This document shows positions 1-9,990 of a stretch of 64,000 bases of DNA, in pieces (the stretch's first letter is position 1; each line of letters begins with the position of its first letter). The notes under the pieces were generated by a model that did no database searches, had not been told where the DNA came from, and was given only the letters and a program-made list of their open reading frames with translations. The position numbers were made by a program, and so were the translations under genes. This stretch comes from Trifolium pratense (taxonomy: Eukaryota > Streptophyta > Magnoliopsida > Fabales > Fabaceae), in contig NC_060065.1 in assembly GCF_020283565.1 (NCBI RefSeq), forward strand, positions 58,778,772 to 58,842,771, in the 5' to 3' direction.

Positions 1-280
1 TTGAAACCACCTAGACTAGACAACAGACGGCGGTTAGGAAAATTAACCAAAAATTGGCTCCTGGATTCTTTGGACCTTTCCTATCCTGGAAAAAGTGGGT
101 GTTGTATCATACAAACTGAAGCTGCCAGAAACAGCAAGAATCCATCCCGTGTTCCACATTTCACAGTTGAAGAAGGCTGTTGGCGATTACTCAGTTGAAG
201 TTGAATTGCCTGAAGGGCTGGAGGTGGATATAGATGATCTGGAAGTTAGTTACAGGGAGATCCTAAATTCTTGTAGGTGA
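1..280 (+). pseudogene. Ty3/gypsy integrase C-terminal remnant
   Basis: Only the extreme C-terminus of a gypsy polyprotein is present. The plus strand encodes a KLAPGFFGPF segment and then, in a different frame, the VVSYKLKLP...IHPVFHISQLKK signature that closes many Ty3/gypsy integrases, ending at a stop near 278. The two parts are joined only by a 1-base frameshift near position 75-80, so the copy is dead. The rest of the element lies left of the window. It sits on the 3' side of the minus-strand DUF3754 gene. The family call is secure; the lineage is not resolved. Confidence 0.8.
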
Positions 281-492
281 TTATATGAGAGAGAGGGAGT
301 CTAGGGAAGGCTCATTCCAGAATATTGTTCTTAGTTCTTACAGTTTAGGAGAAAATATCTCTCTGGTTTAGGAGTCCCAGACTCTGGTTTTCACCTTCTA
401 TCCATTGTAGAGCTTATGCTCTTTTCTCTTGAAAATCAATAAATACTCAATTCCACTTTTATAATTGTGGGAGTTCTATCAGAGTCTTATGT
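281..492 (+). repeat. Probable 3' LTR fragment of the gypsy remnant
   Basis: Directly after the integrase stop comes a purine-rich stretch (about 287-310) that could be a polypurine tract, then AT-rich sequence with an AATAAA-like signal near 440 and a terminal TTCTATCA near 476. This is the expected order of PPT and 3' LTR. Without the partner LTR the borders are guesses. Confidence 0.4.
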
Positions 493-1176
493 ATCCTTAT
501 GAATAGGGATTAGTATTTAGCCTTTTATAACAAGTCAGTATCAAGCTATTATCAATAATACTCAAAGTTCTTATTATTATCTCTCCTCCTGTTATCTGAA
601 ATTACACAACTTCATCAGTCCCAATTATTCAATCTTATGCAAATTTTCATTTTATAACACTGCTAGTCACTAGATATGATACAAGGATAGAAGTATTTCC
701 AGTGACGTAAGTCTACTTGACAAAGCATAGGTGATCTCACTTGTTATAAGATCCTACATATCCTACATGTCAAACCCTGCCTGTATCATATTCTAATATT
801 AGAAGGTGAAAGATTATCTACCTAAATTAATTGATTCCATTGAATGAATAAATATACAGACAATGTCAGCATGGGATCTTCATAATATAATCCATAGTCC
901 ATGTTATAATCTTCTTAACCTTGAAAACGGTTATAACCTTTACCTTTATCTAATCATTTGAATATCTATAGAAGATCAAAGACGGTGGAAGCATTCAAGA
1001 AATATTGATGCATCTTATGAAATATCTATATTAGATTGACAATATATTCACACACAACAATGTATGTAAATAATATTCTTTAACATGCCAGAATAATGGG
1101 ATGATTCTATGTCTCTACTCAGATACCAAGAAAGATAAATGACGAAACTACCACAAAAAAAAAAAATAATAATAAC
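493..1176. other. AT-rich stretch, no gene seen
   Basis: I see no exon-like sequence on either strand. By position it is probably intron of the minus-strand DUF3754 gene, lying between its fourth visible exon and the gypsy remnant. Confidence 0.4.
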
Positions 1177-3601
1177 CTTGCTTATCCTGGTGCCAAGTTT
1201 TGCTAGTGGTTTTGATATAACAAAGAAGATTGTTTGTAGAAGCTTGGACTGTAAGTAATCCAGTTTTTCAACAATTAATAGGCCATTCTGCTTCTCAGTT
1301 GCATAACCCCGCCTACAATAGAAAAGGATAATACACTACTCTCAGATAAACATAAGAAAATGCCAAGTTATATATTCTGCATTACTTATGTCCATGTTTT
1401 CATCTAGAAGGTTACCTAAACCAGAAGTTTAACTCGCCAGTTAGAACAAATATGTATATTGGGTCAATAATCTACTAAGAAATAACAATACAAAAATATA
1501 ATAGAACAAAATAAAAGTATAAAACAGCACTAGAAAGTTTCAAACAAACATAGGAATTCCCATTATAATTAACGGTAAAAATAGGTGAATTGATAAAGGG
1601 GGGAAACTATGCAACAACCACAAAAAAAGTGCAAAAATAAATGCTAACTGACAATATCCAAAACACCCAACAAGGGGAAGGAAATATGAGCATTGTTTCT
1701 GAAATAAGGGAAATACAATATAAGCTAGTTGTTTACTGAAACTATAGCATTCAAAAATTCCTAGTGTGCCATATAATATTTCATTTAAGCCTTCTCAAAG
1801 CTTAAGATTAATTTTTGAAATTTAATTTAAAATTTAGGAATAAATAACAAATATGCAGAAAAAACGTATATTACCTTACCTAAATATTATGGCATTAGAC
1901 TCATATGCTCTCTCCCAATCAACATATACTGGCAAGGTAAGGAGGTAGTCTGTATTCAATGCAGATGTTAACATTAGATCCCGAGCTGATAGTTCTTCAA
2001 ATTGTGCATCGGAAAGAAGTTGCATGAAAGCATGTTGGAAACGAGTAGCAATGGTAACTCTGCCAATAAGATTGGAAAATGAGTTAATCAAAGCATTATT
2101 TTGGAAATACATGCATACAAAATTAGAAAAGAACATGCTTGAATAGACTGGTTCTTCTATACTTTTCAAACTAACACTCGCTGCCTTTATTTGTTAAACA
2201 AATTGTACTTCCCTCCCCTGCAACTTTGTGATATACTAATTTTGATTCGTTTACGACTTATATCGACTAGAACTACAATCGCAGTTTTTCTTTTTAATCT
2301 ATAGAGTAGAGAGCAACAATTGAATTCAAACAAGCACATTAATTAGAAAGGAGCGGAATGGTCTCTGTTGGAACAAACAAACCTGGAAACCATATCATAA
2401 TCGTTGCTGGGAGTTCTGTCGAGAGAGCGCAAAAGAGTCCCGAGGTTGAGAGCATAGTCGGAAAGCATAGACTTTTCCGGTTGAAGCGGGATATCCTGAT
2501 AGACCTTCCCGTTCCCAGATTGAATAATGCCATTGGCCACAACTTGTGTCTCTGGTACAAGAGGGTCCTCATCCTCATAGTGAGTTTGGAGTTCATTGGT
2601 GAGATGATAATCGGAACGCATTTCCTCTAAGATGGTTTTGTGCTCAGCATGAAGTATAGAATCCAAACATCTGTACATTATAATATAATACCTCCGTTTC
2701 AAAATGAGTGTTTAAAGTTTTTGCACACGGATTAAGAAATGCAATGATGTTGTCAAAAGATACGACACTTTTACAAAACTAACCTTATTAACTATTAGTC
2801 AAAGTGAAATACAGGCTCTGTTTAGCAGTGCCAAATTTTGAACTTATGGCTTATAGCTTATAAGATCGTATTGGGAAAAAATACCTATTTGGTACCATTA
2901 TTTACTCACTAGCTTGTAGTTTATTTGTACTAACTTATAGCTTATCTTTTTTTTTTTCTTCAAATTATAAGTGAAACACTACAAATTCAATCAGCTAGCT
3001 CATCTTCTTCTATAAGCAAGCTCATAAGCTATAAGCTATAACGGCATCCACTATAGGCTAGTTAGTTTATGAGCCGCTATGTTTTGTGAAATAGAGCCAT
3101 AATGTTTTGGAATAAGAAAGTGATGAGGCAGCATCTTAATTGAAATGAATATAAAAAAAAAAAGTGTGAATTTGAAATTGAAAGTAATAGTAATAGTTAC
3201 GATTACGAGGTGAGAAGGCGAAAGTGATGAGCAGCATCTTGATCAAGCATGATATTAGAGAGGATGGCATCTAGAAGTTGGGACTTGGAAACAGGGATGT
3301 GTTTCTGCCTGGGGACTTGTATTTTAGAAATTCCCACTTCTCCATCATCATTCTTCTTCTTCTTCTTCTTCTTCTTCTTCTTTGAGGATGGGTTGTTGGT
3401 GTTTTCATGATGTTCTTCTTCAGCAACAGATATTTCCTCAAGCCTTGAACAAGGAATTAGCCTCTGTCTGAAAAGTGAACAACAAGAGAGTAACTGCTGC
3501 TGCTGCTGCTGTCGTTGGTGGTATGGGAAAGAGGAAGAGAGGGAGTGATGTTGTTGTGGCTGCCAAATTGAGAATGGACAATAATACGAATATGATGACA
3601 T
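1177..3601 (-). CDS. DUF3754 protein, probably plastid-targeted (5' part of gene)
   Basis: Four minus-strand exons join in phase: 3601-3207, 2670-2383, 2059-1880 and 1312-1177. The first ATG in the exon frame is at 3601. The N-terminus is Ser/Gln-rich with few acidic residues, as in a chloroplast transit peptide, followed by a poly-Lys run coded by a CTT repeat. Exons 3-4 carry the family core: a QFEELSARDLML-type block, LNTDYLLTLPVYVDW, SNAIIFRRGYATEKQ and a GLLIVEKLDYLQS helix. From memory this matches plant DUF3754 proteins; their function is unknown to me. The C-terminal third is absent: the donor at 1177 is good, but no continuation is seen before the gypsy remnant at the left edge, so either the intron hosts that element or the gene is truncated. 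A 285-bp MITE lies in intron 1. Confidence 0.72.
2814..3098. mobile_element. MITE with GGCTCT termini in DUF3754 intron 1
   Basis: The ends are GGCTCTGTTTAGCA and, inverted, GGCTCTATTTCACA, with internal inverted TTATAGCTTATA-type blocks. This resembles the Tourist/Harbinger-like MITEs common in legumes. A target duplication is not clear (flanks ACA and ATA), so the superfamily is uncertain. Confidence 0.55.
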
Positions 3602-3814
3602 CTCTCGATGCGATGAGATTTAGAATGATTAAATAAATAAATGTGGTTGGGAGTCGAAGATGATGAAGGAACAACAGCCATCACCACCATATCAGAACCA
3701 CAACACTAAATGCTAACCGTATCTTCATTTCTTGTGTTTCTAAAATTATCCAAATCAAACAAAACCATGATTCTTTATTTATGGTTTAAATAGAGTTTTT
3801 AGTCTATTATAAAA

Positions 3815-3854
<40 letters not shown>
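3815..3854. repeat. (AAT)n microsatellite
   Basis: About thirteen uninterrupted AAT units upstream of the DUF3754 gene start. Confidence 0.9.
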
Positions 3855-4109
3855 GAGTTTTTAGTCATAGAAATATTTCTTATTTTATTTTACTAAATTT
3901 ATCATGAAAAATAAATCCTCCCTAATAAAAAGAGACAATGTGTCCCACCAAACAACTCCACTTTCGGCACAAATATTTCTTTCTCCATAAATATGAGAGT
4001 GTAAGAAGGTGATGCAAAAATTCAAACACGTATTCCATCTGATATGAAGCTTCCATGGAACTATCGAAGGGTTACCAAAACCCCCGATAGCTAGATCTTC
4101 TTAAATTGG

Positions 4110-5960
4110 TGAGAAAAAAAAATTATGGTCGATGGTCGAAGTATTAATTGGTTGAGGTGAGATAGAATGGCATTTATAATGATAATGGTAGTCTAAATTT
4201 ACGTGATGTTGAAAGCTTCAACTTAGTCATGTTACGCAAACAAAGATGGAAGCCCGTCACTAATTCTTCCTCTCTCGTTACCTGCGTGCTCAAAGTTAAA
4301 TATTTTTCAATAAGTGGTTTTTTGGATGCCAACATTTGGCATAATCCAAGCTATACATGGAGGAGTATGTAGATAGAGGTGGGAATAGGTTAGGCCGAGC
4401 TAGGCTTTGCCAAGCCTGAGTCTGGCCTATTAAAAAATCGAAGGCCTGAGCCTGGCTTGTGGCCTATCATAGGCCTAATTTTTAGGCCTGAGCCTGGTCA
4501 TTTAAAAGCCTGATGTGGCCTGTTGGCCTGTTTAAAAGCCTATTTCATATGATCATATTTAAATAAATAATTATATTTATTTTTAAATATACTTATGAAC
4601 GAATAAACCAATGTTCCTTTTGATATTTAACATGATATTTTAGAGAATTTGACTATATATGTCATCATATTTCAATTATAGTTTATAATAATACATTTAT
4701 ATATGTTAAAAACGAATGTAGATTAATAAATTTAAACTACTTAGAAAGTTAATAGATTAATGTGATTATTCATATTAAGTTAAATAGGCCGGCCTAATAG
4801 GCCTCAAAGGCTTTTTTAATGGGCTGCGGCCTGACCTTTTTAGCTAAGTATGCTTATAAAAAAATTTTGGTCTGCTCTATTTAAAGAAATAGGCTGGCCT
4901 GGCCCGTTCCCACCTCAATATGTAGAGCACCAGCTCTTTGCTCTCTCTTGCCCATAAAAGAGAAATTGGCGACCAAAGTAATATAAACGCATGGTTTAAC
5001 CCATGGATTCATTCTCGTGCTAATATGCGACCATCCATCGCCCTTATTGCAACCTATGCAAACTTGTGTGTCTCTCAAATTTTTTATCCTACTCTAAACT
5101 CTTGGAACAATGAGTTGCTAAACATGATGTTTAACGCATAAGATGATGAGGATATATGCAAAATCCCACTTCACCAATCGGTAAATATTCTGTTAAAACT
5201 GCTTATCACTTTTGTTTGAATCTTGTGCAGCATGATATTTCTCTTTGGATAAATGGTGACTAGCGTAAAATTTGGGATATGTCTCTTCCTCCAATATTGA
5301 AGCATTTTCGTTGGCTCCTAGCTCATGTGAACCTTCATAGGCGTGGTGTTGAATGTCAGACTATTTGTCCTCATTGTAATGTTGCAGCGAAAGATGAATT
5401 ACATTTATTTACAATTTGTGCACATGCTATTTTCGTGTTGGATGAAGGTTAATCTTTGGAATAATTTAGAGCATCAATTTCATCAAAGCGGTAGTTTTTC
5501 ATCTAGTATTTTTCTCTATTTCCCCTGCCATGGCATATGCATAACAATTGTTGTTTGCTGCTATCCTTTGGAGTATATGGCGCGCTCATAACGCTTGTTT
5601 TTTGGAGAATAAGTTAGTTAATCCGGTTTCAACGTGCTCGATCGCTTCAGAACTATTACACAACTACAACTAGTGTCATAATTCTCTTGTTTCAACATAT
5701 ATGTTTTCTCACGCAATGACTTAGGAGAAATCAATTGTTGATTGGTTGAAGAGCAACATTGACGGAGTTTTATTTGCGAATGAGAAGAAGTTTGGCATCA
5801 GAGTTCGCTTTTGTGATAAGCTTTGGGCTCCTTTGTACAAGCTCATACAAATTATTTTTTCTTTCAAAGTCACAGACTCTGAATGCGAAGCTAGCACTTT
5901 GAAGCATGTTTTTCTTCTAGCCATATCAAATGGTTTTGAGAGGGTCATTTTTTAAAATGA
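4110..5960 (+). pseudogene. LINE (non-LTR) retrotransposon 3' remnant
   Basis: Broken pieces of a plant L1-type ORF2 follow in order on the plus strand across several frames: the end of the reverse transcriptase (INWLRWD near 4140; LRKQRWKPV and HNPSYTWRS near 4230-4365), an NINAWFNPWI block after 4974, the zf-RVT region (5265-5450, with CPHC- and CH-type remnants) and an RNase H-like segment (5740-5955, SNIDGVLFANE...). The order and spacing match the tail of plant LINEs. Many stops and frameshifts make it dead. A hAT-type MITE (4374-4918) splits it. A short tandem duplication (about 29 bp) closes it near 5950-6005. Confidence 0.75.
4374..4918. mobile_element. hAT-type MITE with 8-bp TSD, nested in LINE remnant
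   Basis: The element starts TAGAGGTGGGAA and ends TTCCCACCTCAA, giving imperfect terminal inverted repeats, and is flanked on both sides by TATGTAGA (4366-4373 and 4919-4926). An 8-bp duplication is the hAT hallmark. GGCCTG/CAGGCC subterminal repeats are abundant. No coding capacity. Removing it restores LINE similarity across the junction. Confidence 0.85.
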
Positions 5961-6250
5961 TTGTTAACTGATTGTCATTTTTTAAAATGATTGTTAACTG
6001 ATTGTGAATAGTTTCATGAATGATTGTATGCAAGATAATAAATAAATTAATTACCTTGCTTATTAGTTGAAGATTCAATTAGTTGGATCCGAATTCAACC
6101 AGGTCGGACTATTTTTAATTATATATAAATCAACAATAAATAAATTAATTAAACAATATTCACAGTTTCACAGTTCGCACTATTAAAATGTTATAATAAG
6201 CCAACATGTAAAATTAAAATATTACACATAATATATAATTAATAATTTTT

Positions 6251-6346
6251 GGGTGTGATGGGTAGCTCAGCTGGTTAAACTAGTTGAGCTAAGGGTTAAA
6301 GAGCAGGAGGACCAGAGTTCAAGTCCTGGCAAAGAAGAAAAAAACT
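6251..6346 (+). mobile_element. tRNA-derived SINE
   Basis: An A-box-like segment (GGTAGCTCAGCTGG, 6261-6274) and a B-box-like segment (GAGTTCAAGTCC, 6315-6326) sit at RNA polymerase III spacing, followed by an A-rich tail. The sequence does not fold as a full tRNA. It belongs to the same family as the copy at 12261-12403. Confidence 0.65.
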
Positions 6347-6394
6347 AACATTGTAATACTAACAACTAACATTGCTTATCAAAAAAAATTTATT

Positions 6395-7050
6395 TATTTT
6401 TTGGTTTATAATGAGCTGGGAATCGAACCCATGACTAGGGATGGCAATGGGTGCCCATGGGTGCGGGTTTGATACTACCCAAACCCACACCCATATATTC
6501 GGGTGCCACCCAAACCCAAATGTTATTCGGGGTGAGAAAATGAAACCCACACCCGCACCCGCTGGGTTCGGGTTTTTTCACCCAAACCCAAAACCCATAA
6601 CAAGAACACGCATAATTGATTATCTGGTCAAACTCGACCGGAAATATATTTGATAAAACGCAAAATGTAGCATAATTTGGTAATATAGTTTGTAAATTTC
6701 AAAATAGTTTTATTTTTTAACTAAATAATTCATCAAATGTTATCATCACTACAACATGCACCGGTACAACATTCAAAAACTCAAAAGGGAGCAAAATACA
6801 TAGGGGTAAATAGTTAATTTAATATATAAACGGGTGGGTGAATGAGTTTCGGGTGTGGGTTTGATACTACCCAAACCCACACCCATATATTCGGGTGCCA
6901 CCCAAACCCAAACCCAGTCAACTCGGGTTTCGCCCGTTGACTTGGGTTTGAGTTCGGGTGGGTCTATCGGGTTTGAGTTTTTCTGCCATCCCTACCCATG
7001 ACTTATAACATACTACACAAATCCCTCACCACTAGACCAAACCTAATAGC
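6395..7050 (-). mobile_element. Second SINE, interrupted by a hAT-type MITE
   Basis: Reading the minus strand with the insert 6436-6994 removed, a TGGTCTAGTGGTGAGG A-box and a GGGTTCGATTCCC B-box lie about 40 bp apart, as in tRNA-derived SINEs. The B-box is split from the A-box only by the MITE and its duplication. Ends are approximate. Confidence 0.65.
6436..6994. mobile_element. hAT-type MITE with 8-bp TSD, nested in SINE
   Basis: The ends are TAGGGATGGCAA and TTCTGCCATCCCTA, flanked by the exact 8-bp duplication CCCATGAC (6428-6435 and 6995-7002). Inside, a block of about 55 bp (near 6463 and again near 6853) is repeated in direct orientation, rich in GGGTTTG/CAAACCC. No ORF of interest. 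Confidence 0.85.
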
Positions 7051-8775
7051 TTAATAATAAGAGCAGGGATCCGTTGACTCCAGGAGTAAGTCTGAAATTA
7101 ATATTTGTTAGTAGTAGTACCTTCCGTAATTTGTTTAAACCATGAATAAAACGTAAGAAAATAGAGTTTTTAAATTAAACAAAACAATGATTATTTATTT
7201 ATGGTTTAACATAATACGATTGAATAACAAAAATAATAATACACAAATAAAAATTGATCGCTATTAGCATCATATAGCTCAAAAATATAAATCTAGCAAA
7301 AATAATAATATTAAACTTCCCAGAATGGAAGAAAAAAAATAAATTACAAAAAATACAGAACAATATCACCTCAAAATTGCAGTTAGGATCTCTTTTTTTT
7401 TTTGTACAGGAGTTAGGTTCTCTATTTCTCATTCTTTTAATTTCCTTTATTATTATATAGTTTTAGGAATATAAATTTAAAAATGTGATATTAAGTAGGT
7501 CCAAATATATTTTGTACACCCAAAAACATTTAAAAATTTTGATATTGGAAGAAATGGAAATGATAAAAAATGAGAGGATCTCAACATCGTTTTTTTAAAC
7601 ATAAATTGATCATTGACAAAATAAAAATGGAAGAAAAAGAAAATCGTAAAACTTTTATTATTTAATTTGTTAAACTGAAGTTAGTATATTTTTTTATAAT
7701 ACAATAATAAGGAATATAATTCTTTTTGTACTCCTACATACTACATGCTATGCTCAGGGCCCTAAACTAGGTTAAATGGATTAACAAATTTAGATTATTT
7801 CTCGATTTGTGCATGTTATCTTTGCATGAGTCATGCTGATCTCTTGCTCATATTTTATTTGAGATTTATTTTTGTCATCTTACCGGTTTCTTGCGTGCCC
7901 TACGAATTTCCAGTTTTATCCTTTCGTTACTTAAGGAGCGAATGTTATAAAAATGAGAAATTTATGAAAAAACACCCTACATAAAAATTAAAGATTTTAA
8001 CAGTCCTCGACTTAAATAGTTGACGTTATAAAAATGTGAAATTTGAGGAAAAAACACCCCCTAACAAGAAAAATCCACATTTTTATAACGTCCGCTACTT
8101 TTAAGCAGCGGACATTATAGATTTTTGAGAAAAAAATACCATCCTACCATGAAATTTTTAAGATTTTAAATGTGTAATCCACTATTTAAGTAGCGCATGG
8201 GTGTATTTTGATAATTTTGTAGGGCGCGCAAAAAATAAAGTAGATGACAAAAGTAAATCTAAGTTTATTTTAGCCAAATAAACTAGTGACTAAAAATTCA
8301 ATCCACAAAATTACTTGGGCAAAATAGCTAGTAAGTCTTCTTGTGTTTTTTCAGATTGGTGTAAGGATCCATTAAAATGCATTATTAGCATGTAATAATC
8401 GCTATAAGAATTGTAAGGGTCGAGTACCCCTTATACTCCTTATGATTCAATTTTTGCTTATAAAAAAAAAACTTGGCCAAAATAAAATAAAATCTGCCAA
8501 CTGAGTTTGAGACTCTTCGGTTCTAATTTTATTGGATATTTTTTATTCACCATTTATTATTATATTTTTTTGGGTACATAAACTCACCATTTTTTATTTA
8601 TTTATTTATTTGACTCGAAATAGTAGTAATTTTCCTTTCAGAAAAACAAAGAAAATAGTAGTTTTTTTTTTTTTGACAAACAAAGAAAAGGGAAAAATGA
8701 AGCGCGCGAATAATCAAAAGCCTAACCTAATTTCCGCATTCGCCTTGGAGTGAATAATCAAAAGTCACAACAGTA
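7051..8775. other. AT-rich intergenic DNA with degenerate repeats
   Basis: No gene is seen. Around 7930-8240 a degenerate repeat with TTATAAAAATGTGAAATTT-like blocks recurs, including an inverted repeat at 8083-8119. The last ~100 bp before 8824 is probably promoter and 5' UTR of the SEN1-like gene. Confidence 0.5.
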
Positions 8776-8823
8776 TTGGAGCAATTCATTCATAATAATA
8801 ATCTGAAGTGTAAAACCCTACCA

Positions 8824-9959
8824 ATGTCAACGGCGAACAAACTTGTTACTAGACGGGAACTACTGGAACGTTGGAGAGGCATCGAGGAAGAAGAAGAAGA
8901 AGGGAACGCCGACGATGATGACGTTGTTGATCCCTCCATACACCGTCGCCTCCAGCTCCACAAAGAGCAATGGTTATCTAATTTATTTATTTATTTATCC
9001 TTTTTATAAGCACGGGGAACAATCGAATCGAATTTAAAACCAACTAATCGCTAGTATTTGTTTTAATAATAATCATTGAGCTGCAATGTTACAACATTAT
9101 TATATATTTCTTTTGAATTGTAGTAATTTTTTGTCTAGTTGCTGTAATAAAAATAAATTTAGTGTGAGCATGTTTAAGCTTAAGCTATACATATCGGCCC
9201 TCCCTCTAGATTAAACCTGGTGAATTTAAATAACAATCAATCAAATAATATGTGAATTGTAACGCTTCATGGATATGTGATTGCTGTGACTTGGGATTGT
9301 ATTATTCTCTTCTTCTCTGTAAAAATAAACAAGTTATGTCTTTATCTTGACGTTGTTTCCTTGCTGATTCGTATCTCCTGACCCTTGGCAGTTTCCATAA
9401 CACCTTTAATTATTGTCAGGTTTGCAGATGCATATAATTTTCTAATCTGCTTGCCTAGTGAAAATCATATTTGGTGTGGTATGTGGGAATTAATGGGGCC
9501 TCTTTTAGAGACTTTTTACAATTACTACAAAGACGACCGCAAAGATTCACCTCTTAGGCGGCTATGGAAGAGAATCTCTGATGAAATGAAGCACTGCCTG
9601 CAGTGCATTTCTCAGCATCATCAAGCCCAAGACACATATAATACGGAGTATGAGTCTAGCTCTATCGGTCCTCTTCTTGATATCTTGCAAAAGCTTGATC
9701 ATGAGAGGGTGACATCACACCTGAGTGATATCAATGCAAGAATAACAGGGCAAAAATATGATTCTGCTCGTGATAATGCCGAAGTTGTTATTGTCTTGTA
9801 TGAGGTAGGTTGTTTTTCTGATGCTTTCCGTCAGACTAGTATTGTTGATATACTAATTTATATCTATTTATTATTGGAATTGCATAATCTGATAGTGCTT
9901 CTCTTTATAAGTAGAGTTTTTTTGTTGCTCCTGAATAAGTACTAGAAATATGTTGATTG

Positions 9960-9990
<31 letters not shown>

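Noticed and set aside
2358..2630. Plus-strand 90-codon frame
   Set aside because: It is the antisense of DUF3754 exon 2, whose minus-strand reading has domain similarity and valid splice sites.
6251..6346. tRNA gene
   Set aside because: The A and B boxes fit, but there is no acceptor stem or anticodon arm of a real tRNA; best read as a SINE head.
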